64,000 nt of DNA, from NCBI RefSeq assembly GCF_017916325.1, contig NC_090166.1, forward strand, positions 537,001 to 601,000, read 5' to 3'. The notes below the pieces were generated by a model that saw nothing but the letters and a program-made list of their open reading frames with translations, did no database searches and had not been told where the DNA came from. This document shows, piece after piece, positions 43,889 to 53,441 of the stretch. The position numbers and the translations under genes were made by a program. Numbering within the stretch: the stretch's first letter is position 1; every line of letters begins with the position of its first letter. Source of the DNA: Leishmania martiniquensis. Taxonomy: Eukaryota > Euglenozoa > Kinetoplastea > Trypanosomatida > Trypanosomatidae.

Positions 43889-43908
43889 ACCCCCGATCGA
43901 TCGGGGGT
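43889..43908. repeat. Perfect 20-bp palindrome
   Basis: Ten-base arms acccccgatc and gatcgggggt abut with no loop. It lies in intergenic DNA and its role is unknown. Confidence 0.8.
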
Positions 43909-44380
43909 CCGCGACGAGGAAGAAAAAGAGGGAGGGGGAGGGAGACGGCGATCCGCTTCGGTGGGAAGGACGTGGGATGCGGAGGGGAATTGGTGGAAAG
44001 AAGGGTGAAAAGGGGGGCAATATGTGTTATAAATTCTCTTTGCCTGCGAACTTTATTGGTCTTTGCAGTGTGTCGTAGCACTCACAGACGAGCAAGCAGC
44101 GGGAGAGAGAGGGGGGCGTCAACGGGGCCGACAAGCTGGTGTGTGCGAATGCGTTGAATGGGCTGTGCGGGGGAGTGAGCCGTGTAGTGGTGGCCCATGG
44201 CGAACGACGCAGGATGTAGAGCAGAGATGCGGACGGGCACAACGAATGAGGGAGAGACAGGCGAGACGGAATAATGGAAGAGATGAAGGCGGAAGTAAGC
44301 GCGCTACATGGGGCAAGAGAGAGAGAGACAGGCCGTACGTCGCCTCTGAATCAGCGATGTACGTAGCACCAGCGAAGAGT

Positions 44381-44416
44381 ATACACATATGTATATATAT
44401 GTGTGTGCGTGTGTGT
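44381..44416. repeat. Compound inverted CA/TA/TG microsatellite
   Basis: A CA part, a TA core and a TG run form partly complementary arms, as at 5905-5963 and 58131-58211. Confidence 0.75.
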
Positions 44417-47268
44417 TGGGGGTAGGAAAGGAAGCACTTGCTGCGTATGGCCGGGTATGCAGCAAGCAGCGGGAGAGATGACGCGGTGGTGCAACAAGCA
44501 GACGCTCCCAGAACGGGCTGTTCCACCGAGGTAAGAGCGTGCCCTTCTCGCATGCTGCCTCACCTTCCCCCCCTCGCACCGCACACTCGCTTTTTTTTGT
44601 TTGTGTGGGGGGGCTTTACGCTGAGCGTTTAAGAGCTCGGAAGCACACATGAGCTATGCATGGTGACGTAGAAAAGCACGACACAGTGAGTCTTTCCTTC
44701 CTGTGACCTTCCAAGTCTCCACCTGGCGCTCCGCTCGCGTGTTTCCAACTGAAGCGTTCCAACAAAAAAAAGAGGGGAGGGAGAGACGGGTGCGGCGCGA
44801 ACGCGCAGTACCGACAGCCCTCTACGCACACGCACGCGGAGGAGCCTTCTTTTTTAGACGATAGCAGGCCAAAACAAATGTTGCAAGAGACAAAAGAAGG
44901 CATCGGAACGGGAATAAAACGCTGAACACGTGCCACGTCTCCCTGTCGCGCACCGCAGGGAGTGGGAGAGAGACAGACGCGCTTGAAGATCGCCCGCGCA
45001 GACGTGGCAGTGCCCTCTTCCGCACCGCTGTGTACCGGATTGGGGGAGCGCTGCACACACGCAGAAGGGAGAGAGAAGGCAAAGGAGACGGCCGCTTGGT
45101 GTTCGGTGTTCGTCTATATTTTTTTTGCTCACCTTCACCTCTCCTTTGCGCACCGCCGCAAGAGGGAAAGAGAGAGAAAAAAGGCGCGTAACGGTGGTGC
45201 AATGCCCTTTTCTGCGGTAGAAGTAGGAAGGAGGGCGAAGGCGATAGACAGAGAAGACATGGCGCGCACAAGAGAAAGGCAATGAGGCGAATCAGGCGAA
45301 ACGGGGGTGAATTGACAGCGCAGGGCAGTGCGTTGGGCCTCCTAGGGCAGCAACGAGAAAGCGGCCCTGAAGGAGAGCGAAGGATGCTGGAGACGGCGAG
45401 GGGCGACAAGTCGTGTTGTGGAGGTGGACAGAGAATAAAAAGAGCTGCATCGCGTCTTTCCTTGCTTGCTACGGACGACGTTTCTGTGGGCGCAGCGGTG
45501 CCGATGCGTGTAGTACGGGGCAGCGCTCATGCCACATGCGTCAATGCCCCATTGCAGCTCCATCACTACGGCTGTCGTTGGCGTAACGCCTCCGGCGAGG
45601 TTCTGATGTGCTGAGCGACTGCCTTGGCCCCGGTACGTTCGGTGAACGGTAGAGCAGTCGCACGCGCTCAGCCCACTACCGATGCGTGTTGTGCAGGTGC
45701 GGGTATCGAGATTGCCAGGAGCCCACCTCCGCGCACGCGCAGCGGCACGAGAGATGCCAGCAGCCACCGCACGAGTAAGATGCGCCTGGCCAAATGCCGG
45801 CAGGTCAGAGGCGTGCGGGAGAAGAGCGAGCGTCTCCGCGGGTGTGTGTCGAAGGAGTGCCGGAGAGGAGAAAGCCGTTGCAAGCGCCGGCCCTTTCTCG
45901 GCTCCCCCACCCCACCCCACTCGCCGTGCCACGGCTGGTAAAAGAGGACGGGAAAAGGCGGAGGCGCGGCGCGGAGAGGGACTGTCAGCGCCGGCAGGAG
46001 GGGGCGGGCGTGCAAAGGGGAAGAAGGCAGAGAGGTGCGGAAGAGAGCAGTGGCGAGAGAACGTTGAGGCGAACGACGTCGGAATGGAATGAGCAGTTCA
46101 GCCGCGCCTAAGAAAGAGGGGAGGGGATGCGCGCCTTCGCTGCGAGCGTCACGTGACGGAGAGTAGACAGCGGAGAGCGTGCGGAATGCATGTGGCCGTG
46201 CGTACCACTCTATGCGCACCTGAGAAGCGCGTTCGCGCACGATAAAAACACATGCATGGGAGCAGGTAGGAGCTGAAACAGCGCACACTAGAAGTGGGGT
46301 CCGCATCGAATCGCATGTCGGGGACAGCGTGTGAGTCACATAAATGGAGTGGGGGCGGTGAGAGAAAGCAGCGCACGATTCTTATGGGCAGTGATAGTGA
46401 AGCACACGAAGAGAGACACGTGGTGATGGCCCACCACGACAAAGAGCCCTGGGGAAGACGGCACCATAAAGGCGGAGGCAACACCTCTTTCTAGTCGACG
46501 TCAGCGCGCGCGCGCGTGAGTGAGGAATGCGGCGATGTAAGCGAGAATGCTGCTGTCGCAGTCTCCACCCCACCCCACATACAGGCCTCGTGGGAGCGTG
46601 CACGTGGCAGACGGGCACTTTTTTATCTGGTGGTGTCCACGTCGGTGAGCACAAAGGCGCGCCTGCGCAACACCGCCTGTCCCTCCGCATCTTACCCGTG
46701 TGCGTGGATGGTCAACGCGTTGAGAGCAGTGGAGCACGAGGATGCAGATCGTGCCTCTGTGGGAGGCGGAGCAACAGACAAAAGCCGCCGAGGAGTTCGA
46801 TGCCCGCAACCTCTGTGACGTGAATGCACCTTGTTACGCAGACAGACACACAGACAGCGACGCATGCACGGCCGTTGTCTAGCAGAGGGCCGTCCACAGC
46901 AACGAGCACCGCCACGCAACGAAAGAGCACACACGCACACAGAAAAGGGAAACGACAAATTCAGTGAATCGAACCCCGCAAAGGCGGCACGCAGGCGACG
47001 CGGCGTGAGCTGCAGTGCGATGGACTCGAGGACGGGGAGAAAAGGAAAGAAAGCGAGGCGGCGAGAGAGGGGGTGCCCCCCTTCGCGCAGTACCAGAAGA
47101 GACGACAGCAGCAGGAGCAGCAGCGGGAATGGCGCATGCGCACAAAGCAGCCTCACAACGGCAGCGCAGAGAAGGAAGCGAACTCACACTGGGGTGAGTG
47201 GGCGCTTGGGAGAGGGCCGCCGGTCCTCTCGTCTGCCCCCCCTTTCGCCCAAGTCATGCCAGGCGCCA

Positions 47269-50200
47269 CTATAGCACAATACGATTCTGAAGGGCTGCTA
47301 CGACCTCAGATACACTCGTAATACCGCATCGATCGATGTGCACGTAGCGCAACTCTGGCAGCAGCTGTAGCCCAGCCAAGGACCCGGTGAGGTTTCGGCA
47401 CGATGAGAGGCGTAAAGTGCGCAACGAAGGAAAAGGCGCAAGCAGCGGCGGCGCAGATGAGGCCACTACTGATCCTGGCGTGACGGCGCCGGGTGATCTT
47501 GATTGACACTGCGGCAGTGAGGTCAGCTCAGCCACACTCTCGGCTGTTATTCCATGGCAATTACAGAGGGAAAGCTCCAGCAAGAACGGCAGCACACTCA
47601 ACTCCACGAGGCTGCAAATATTCACACAGCCGTCCAGCACGAGTCTCCGGAAGCCACTGGCGCGCAGGGGAGAGCAGACAAGGAAAGCGTCCACCTGGCG
47701 GAGCCCGGTTGTGAGCAGCGGAGGCCCTTCTGCCACACGCCGCACGGCTGCGACGTCCTCCGTCGCCGAGCCGCCCTCCTGCGGCAGGTCTGAGCGCAAA
47801 AGAGGAGGAGCCCTCTGTGGCCCGTCGCCACCGCGGCTAGAGAGAGCCGACGAGAGAAAGCGCTCCCCACTCTCATTGGCCTCCACCCCACTCCTCCTGC
47901 CATCCCCAGCATTGCGAGCTCCAATCCAACCACGCACGTCCGTGCCTGTAATGCGGCCACTATGCGCGTTGCAACCGCTGCCGTCCACTTCTGCCAAGCT
48001 TGGGATGAGCTGCAAAACACGCATATCATGCACACCTTTGCAGGCGAGGAGACGCAGCTGCGCAAGGCTGGTACTGCGGTGCAGGCCGAGAAGCCCTTGG
48101 CTGGTAACATTGCTCGAAGATATGTCGAGCTTCGTCAAGTGCGGGCATAGCCCCAGCGCACCGACGGAAAAGATGCCGCGGCAGAACTGAAGCGAGAGAA
48201 GCCGCAGAGGCGGACCGCGACGACCTTGACCAGCCTTCTCATCCAGGCGCAGCGCGCTGAGGGAGTCGATCACCTCCGGCACATTTCGCGCAAGTTCCAG
48301 CCTTGCGCCTGCTGCTCTCTTGTCAGCAACCGCCAAGCCAGTGCACACGAACTTCACGAGCTCCGAGTCCGTTACAGCCGTTCTGCTCAAGTCGAGGCAC
48401 ATCAGCGACGGGAGCAGGCCCAGACGGTAAATGCGGCGCACGCGCGTGTGGGAAAGCAACAGCGTGTGCAGAGAAGAGGTGTAAAGCTCATCATCGCTAT
48501 CCGGGAAGACATCGGTGACGTCGGGGCGGCGATTGCTGTCCTTCTCTGCGGCGCGGCTGTCATCACTGCGAGGGAGGGGACGGATGAAGCTGCGGCACCG
48601 ACTTTGTCCCGTCACTCGCCTTGCCTCAGTACTGATAGGCCCGCCTTCTTGCTCCTCCGCATCGTCGCTGTCGTACAGTCCCGATCCCTGAGCGTTGAGC
48701 ACCTCCAGCGTGGCGATCGCCATGATGTCACGCACATGATGCACTCCGGGACAGTTCTTCAGTGTCAGGTGAGTCAGCGAGGGGCAGAAGCGCAGCGCCG
48801 CGACCCCGACTGTGGTGACAGGTGTGTGGCTTACGTCAAGCCAACGCAAGTGTCGCAGATGGACGAGAGGGCTCAGGTCGGCAATTAGCGAACATGCAGA
48901 GCAGTTCAGCACTTGCAGCGCATGCGAGCCGCCGCTGCCTGGCGCCCTAGATGAGTTCCCCAGCACGTCCAGCACCTCCTGCCGCACCGCTGTGTCGCTA
49001 AGGTCAAGCACGCGCACGGAGGACAAGAGTGACACGGCCTCGACGTGCGCGATGGAGCCGCATGCGCGGAGGCAAAGGCGGCGAAACCGGTGCTGTGATG
49101 CCGTGGCGCCACTCCGGTACAGTTCTGCTGCGAACGCGTCGAGGTCGGCATCTCGGACACGCGTATGGGAGAGGGAGACGTTCTGAAGAGACGGCAGCCG
49201 TGCGAGCAGCAGTAGACTGCCGGCATCTCGAACGGCACTCGCGCTGCATCCGTCCAGGTCCACCGTGTGAAGGAACGCACTGTGCTCGAGACCGCTGAGC
49301 CACGGTCGGGGAGCAACCTCACCGGCACCGCGCCACTCACCCACCTCCATGGAGCAGCCACGGAGAGAAAGGTGCAGCAGTGAAGGCAGCTGGCCAACAT
49401 CCCCGAGAGCGCACCTGAACTTGGTGTCTGTAAAGACGAGCGTAGTCAAACGCTCCCAAAGAAGAGGGAGTGGCGCCGCGAGCAGCCCAGGCAAGTCAAC
49501 CGCAGTTATCCCCTTTTCTACTGCGCGAGCCTCCTCGACTCCTGCTGCGGTGCTCTCCGATGTAAGGGGAGATGACGATGCCACGGGCAGAGAGCCGCCA
49601 CGAGCTTGGTGTGGCACTGCATCCTGTCCTCCCTCTAGGGGGCTTCGCATCACCCCTGCATCTTCCTCAGCTGCATCCGCGGCGCTTTCGGTAGCGTCGC
49701 CCACCTCCATCATCCCATCCTCGCGCTGAGCTCCGCTGCTGTCGCTGCTGCGGCTTCGGCTTTGGCCTGACTCGTGCAGACGCGCCCCCATGGCCACCGC
49801 AGAAACACGCAGCTCCTGCTGCCCGATCCAACAGCTCTGTCCACGAACCTCCCCATCGCGGCCCCGCTGCACCAGCGGATTTCGATGTATCGCAGCAGCG
49901 GAAGTGAGGGCCCTGTAAGGATTGCGCAAGTGACGGCATGCAAGTGCGTGCAGGACGCGCAGCTGCCGCGCACGGTCGGGCCTCGCTGAGTCAGGTGGCT
50001 GTTCCGATACCGGCGCGCCAGTTCCGGTGGCAAGCAGTATTCCTCTGCTCGAGCGTAGATGGGTCATCAGAGTCCACAGGGTGGCATCTGTTAGCCCTGT
50101 TCCGGAGAGGTAGAGCTCCTCCAGTTGCACAAGACAGCGAACCAGCTCTGCGGCGGCTGCATCCACTTGCGGGCAGTAGCTCATATCAATCACACGCAGC

Positions 50201-51444
50201 GTCGCGCTCCGGCACAGGCCGCGCACGCCAGTGTCAGCGAGACTTGCGTTGAGGCTGACATCAGCGAGACGGAGCGAGGGCAACTCGCCAAGGAAACCAA
50301 CGTCGTGCAGGGTCTCGGACGATATGAGGTGCACCTCCGTGATGTATCGCAAAACCAGCGTGCAGAGGTGAAGCCGTGCAGAAGCACTGCCTGCCATGCT
50401 GGCCATGCTCTGCATTTGTGGTTGGCGTCTCTCTAGCAGAGGCTCTCGTGAGCGCCCCTCCACTGGCGCACTCCCCGGGTTGCGGAGCTGAGCATTGAGC
50501 GTGTTCGATAGAGGCGACACCGACGGAGGCGGAAATTCCCTGGCCGACTGCCCCGCTGAGTCCACAGGCGCGGCCACCGATGCCCAACCCTCTCCGTTTC
50601 CTTTGTCAGCCCCCTCGAGGTGGATGTCCAGCAGCTGCAGATGCGCACAACACGGGCAGCGGAGAAACCCATCCCACCAGGGCGCCGCGCTGTCACACGC
50701 CGCGGATGACGATGACGACGGCGGAATCGGCGGCGCTTTACACTCGTAAAGATGGACAGCGGTCAGGAAAGAGGGACAGCAGCGGCGTGGCTGCTGCCCA
50801 CCTTGAGCGGGCGGCGGGGATGGCACATCCAGATCTGCAGCGCCCTCCTTTGACAACTCAGCGGTAGTCATTGTCGGCCCCCGCGCTCGAGTCGAGCACG
50901 TGGCACTAGCCCTGCACCCTTCCGCCATGCGTAAGGGAAGGAATGCGGGGTGGTCACCATATGCGTAGAGGGGCGTCGGCGGTGGAGCGGCTACCGCTGC
51001 ACACGACGGGCCATGCGAAACTTGCTGGGTGGCATCGCCTCTGGCGTCGCGGCAGACACCGTCGTGCGTGGCGTGGAAGCACGTTGGGGGAGAGGTGCCC
51101 ATGCTAACCTGCCCCAGTACCAGAGGGCGGCTGAGCCACCAGTGCGAGTGCATCCAACTGCCGCCGTTCCGATAGCTTGTGATGTCCTTTTCGCAAGCTT
51201 TGCTGCACGTCGAGGAGGTTGCCTGCCTGCGCCGGCAATCCTCCTCCCGCTCCACTCCAGCCTCCCAATGGAGCACCCGCCGCCATGGTGACCGCGCACG
51301 CTCCTGCGCCGCAAGATCAGCACTTGGGAAAGCCGTAGCCGAAGAGGGGTCGGCGATGTAGTGGCCGGCATGGGGCACAGTCGATCGAACCAAGAAGGAA
51401 ACGAGGCGGCCCACCAGGACACCGCCCAGGCGCCCAGCCCTCAT
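47269..51444 (-). CDS. Large leucine-rich repeat protein (RNI/LRRP-like)
   Basis: 1391 residues from the first in-frame ATG at 51444 (MRAGRLGGVLVGRLV). The frame stays open upstream to about 51804 and that part looks protein-like (YFGFKQRRSSTTAAVITTG), yet has no ATG. The real start may therefore lie in another frame, with ATG at 51871 (see separate entry). The first third is low-complexity with a Cys/Trp patch (FLRCPCCAHLQLLDIHL). From about residue 480 onwards irregular LRRs of the cysteine-containing or RNI type fill the protein (LRVIDMSYCPQVD, LEELYLSGTGLTD, LRWLDVSHTPVTTVG, LTHLTLKNCPGVH), with disordered Ser/Gly inserts. There is no signal peptide or membrane helix. Such LRRs usually mediate protein binding; no enzymatic domain is seen. 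Trypanosomatids carry many LRRP proteins of unknown role. Confidence 0.8.
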   Translation of the reverse strand: MRAGRLGGVLVGRLVSFLVRSTVPHAGHYIADPSSATAFPSADLAAQERARSPWRRVLHWEAGVEREEDCRRRQATSSTCSKACEKDITSYRNGGSWMHSHWWLSRPLVLGQVSMGTSPPTCFHATHDGVCRDARGDATQQVSHGPSCAAVAAPPPTPLYAYGDHPAFLPLRMAEGCRASATCSTRARGPTMTTAELSKEGAADLDVPSPPPAQGGQQPRRCCPSFLTAVHLYECKAPPIPPSSSSSAACDSAAPWWDGFLRCPCCAHLQLLDIHLEGADKGNGEGWASVAAPVDSAGQSAREFPPPSVSPLSNTLNAQLRNPGSAPVEGRSREPLLERRQPQMQSMASMAGSASARLHLCTLVLRYITEVHLISSETLHDVGFLGELPSLRLADVSLNASLADTGVRGLCRSATLRVIDMSYCPQVDAAAAELVRCLVQLEELYLSGTGLTDATLWTLMTHLRSSRGILLATGTGAPVSEQPPDSARPDRARQLRVLHALACRHLRNPYRALTSAAAIHRNPLVQRGRDGEVRGQSCWIGQQELRVSAVAMGARLHESGQSRSRSSDSSGAQREDGMMEVGDATESAADAAEEDAGVMRSPLEGGQDAVPHQARGGSLPVASSSPLTSESTAAGVEEARAVEKGITAVDLPGLLAAPLPLLWERLTTLVFTDTKFRCALGDVGQLPSLLHLSLRGCSMEVGEWRGAGEVAPRPWLSGLEHSAFLHTVDLDGCSASAVRDAGSLLLLARLPSLQNVSLSHTRVRDADLDAFAAELYRSGATASQHRFRRLCLRACGSIAHVEAVSLLSSVRVLDLSDTAVRQEVLDVLGNSSRAPGSGGSHALQVLNCSACSLIADLSPLVHLRHLRWLDVSHTPVTTVGVAALRFCPSLTHLTLKNCPGVHHVRDIMAIATLEVLNAQGSGLYDSDDAEEQEGGPISTEARRVTGQSRCRSFIRPLPRSDDSRAAEKDSNRRPDVTDVFPDSDDELYTSSLHTLLLSHTRVRRIYRLGLLPSLMCLDLSRTAVTDSELVKFVCTGLAVADKRAAGARLELARNVPEVIDSLSALRLDEKAGQGRRGPPLRLLSLQFCRGIFSVGALGLCPHLTKLDISSSNVTSQGLLGLHRSTSLAQLRLLACKGVHDMRVLQLIPSLAEVDGSGCNAHSGRITGTDVRGWIGARNAGDGRRSGVEANESGERFLSSALSSRGGDGPQRAPPLLRSDLPQEGGSATEDVAAVRRVAEGPPLLTTGLRQVDAFLVCSPLRASGFRRLVLDGCVNICSLVELSVLPFLLELSLCNCHGITAESVAELTSLPQCQSRSPGAVTPGSVVASSAPPLLAPFPSLRTLRLSSCRNLTGSLAGLQLLPELRYVHIDRCGITSVSEVVAALQNRIVL

Positions 51445-51596
51445 GGCCGCCGAGCGGACGCTGGTGCCTGTGTAGGGGTAGTCCGCTAACGGAAGGAGGT
51501 CGCGCAGGGGACCTTCGCTGTCCAGATCAGGCTGCGCAGCCCCTGTGGTGATGACCGCAGCGGTGGTCGAGCTGCGGCGTTGCTTGAACCCGAAAT

Positions 51597-51871
51597 AAGT
51601 GCGCGCGCGGCAGTGCCGCTGCGTGTGCTGCCAATGGCGAAGCGCCGCTGTGGCACGGTGGGCGCGGCCGAGCGACGCGACGGTGTTCCCTTTCTGTGTG
51701 CGTCGCGTTCGCAGCGGCCGTGGGTTTGCTCGACGCGGGATTGGAATGCCGTATCGAATCGTCCGTGATATCCCCTTCAAAGCTCATTGAATGCGCCTCG
51801 CTGCCTAACGGCTGCTCCCACGGCATGACTTGCTCCGCCAAGTCGGAGACCCACCAGTCCCCAAACGGCAT
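51597..51871 (-). other. Probable N-terminal coding segment of the LRR protein in another frame
   Basis: An ATG at 51871 is the first start in this frame after the candidate splice acceptor at 51974-51975. It opens a segment MPFGDWWVSDLAEQVMPWEQ that continues with acidic, ordinary-looking sequence (SFEGDITDDSIRHSN) before turning basic and His-rich towards a stop at 51527. The LRR frame becomes convincing at about 51600. A single extra base, or two missing bases, somewhere between about 51700 and 51600 would join them. The alternative is a small upstream ORF. Confidence 0.4.
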
Positions 51872-53441
51872 CTGGCGTGCCCAATCCGTCCACACGGCCT
51901 GATACTCGCTCTCGGCGTCATCGTGGTCGAGCGCTCCAATAAGACGCGCCTCTGCGGCAATGCGGCAGCGTGGCTGAGCCGCGGCAAAGAGGGGATGCCG
52001 TGTATGGGGAGGAGTCGGGGGAGGAGGGGGAGGAGGGGGGAGGGGCACAGAGATATGCAGAGACGCAGGGGAGAAGACAGAGAGAGAGACAGTCACAGAG
52101 AGCGCCGACACCAGCTGGTCAATAAAAACAAACACAAAAAAGTGAACGGAGAGCAACAGCACATCGAGAGACACCACCATCACCATCGACCTGGCAGGGG
52201 CGGAGTAGTCAAGAGAGAATGGACAGGAATTCAGCCGCAACGACGCAGACGCACCACTACTGTGCCTCCGTCTTGGGGTGTAGCGCCATCTCTGCGGACG
52301 CGCGGGGACGCACAGCGCCGACCACCTAAGCGCATGCGCACGCCCCGGAGAGAGAGACACGGACCACCAATGGAGAAACGTTCATGGACACTTGAGAGGA
52401 GATAGCGTGTGGACGGGCGACGGGCAAGGGAGGGCGGAGACGGAGGCCACGTGCTCAAGGGAGAAGCGCAGGCGAAAACCTGCCGTGGCGGCTCGCACAA
52501 GTGCCGCCTGCCTGAGGAGGCGAACGTGCAGCAAGCAAAACGAGCGAAAACTGAAAAGCGCCGCGACGGACAGCAGCGACGACAGTGAAGCCTCGGCCTC
52601 CAGTCAGTGGCACGCGCGCATCGCCTACCAAAGCACAAAAAGAGGGCGGGGCCCTCACGCACAGTGATGTAAGTGAGCCTGGGACACTCGAGGAAGCCCG
52701 CCCTCCACCTCCACCCACGCTCCTACTTTACACCCCAAGACGGCGCACGATCATCAGCGAGCAAGCAAATAGAAGCAGTGGCCATAGTCTTCAAGGCGCT
52801 CTACTCCTCAAGCAAGGCGATGCGGCTATACCGCGGCTCCTAACAGTCCAGAAAAACGCCCGGTGCTCGACCCTGCTGGCGGTTGGAGCGCAGATCGCGT
52901 TCCGCACCACGACCTCCCTCCAAGGCATCGTTTCCGTCTGTGAGCAGCAGCCCTCGAGCTACGCCCGAGCGCGCATCTTCAGCCCCACCACTGGCGCAAA
53001 GCCCCTCCTTTCCGTTTTTCCGGACAGGATCTGCAACCTTCCCCAGAGGCGGTTCGCCTCCGACCGCCACCCGCTCGCTCGCCGCCTTGCGAGAAGTCCC
53101 CTTCACTCTGCGGGTCAGCGGTGGACGCAGACGTCGACGAGGAATGCGGCCGCGGCGCTCGCGTTCGCCGCATACTCGCAGCCGCAAAGAGGGAGACGTC
53201 TGTGTGTGGGGGGCGTGGAGCTTTTGTCCTCCTGCCGCAACGGCAGCGCGCACGAGCCGTTCACCGACGCCGGGCCGCTGGGTCGCGGCGTGGAATCATT
53301 CCCACGGGTCATTGGTGGCGAGGCGATTGGCACATCGGTGGTGGTAACACCTCTGAGGGCGCTGCTTGCCGCCACTGCGCTACTCTCTTCGCCAAGCAAT
53401 GCCGCATAGGCGCCGATAGTGAGACGACGACTCCGGTGTGT
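51872..53441. other. Intergenic region, 1.6 kb
   Basis: It lies between the 1389-residue gene and the LRR gene. A strong minus-strand pyrimidine tract occupies 52014-52056. The rest, towards 53441, should be 3' UTR of the upstream gene. Shadow frames here are Arg/Pro-rich, and no gene was found. Confidence 0.65.
51974..52056 (-). promoter_or_regulatory. Polypyrimidine tract and trans-splice acceptor candidate for the LRR gene
   Basis: On the minus strand long CCT/CCC runs (52056-52014) are followed by GCTCAG, with the AG at 51975-51974, about 100 nt before the ATG at 51871. Confidence 0.45.

Larger units (their letters stand above)
43011..47268. other. Intergenic region, 4.3 kb, no convincing gene
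   Basis: It separates the large LRR gene from the two-ectodomain PSA-like gene. It contains a splice-acceptor candidate at 43059-43081, a 20-bp perfect palindrome at 43889-43908, and an inverted CA/TA/TG microsatellite at 44381-44416. The open frames are short and compositionally biased. A tRNA-B-box-like string near 46967 has no matching arms. Confidence 0.65.

Noticed and set aside
45342..45932. 196-codon minus-strand frame
   Set aside because: No domain, no splice context, and an overlapping open frame on the other strand. Looks like chance in GC-rich DNA.
46940..46990. tRNA-like B box (GGTTCGATTC on the minus strand)
   Set aside because: No T-stem pairing and no acceptor or anticodon arms around it.
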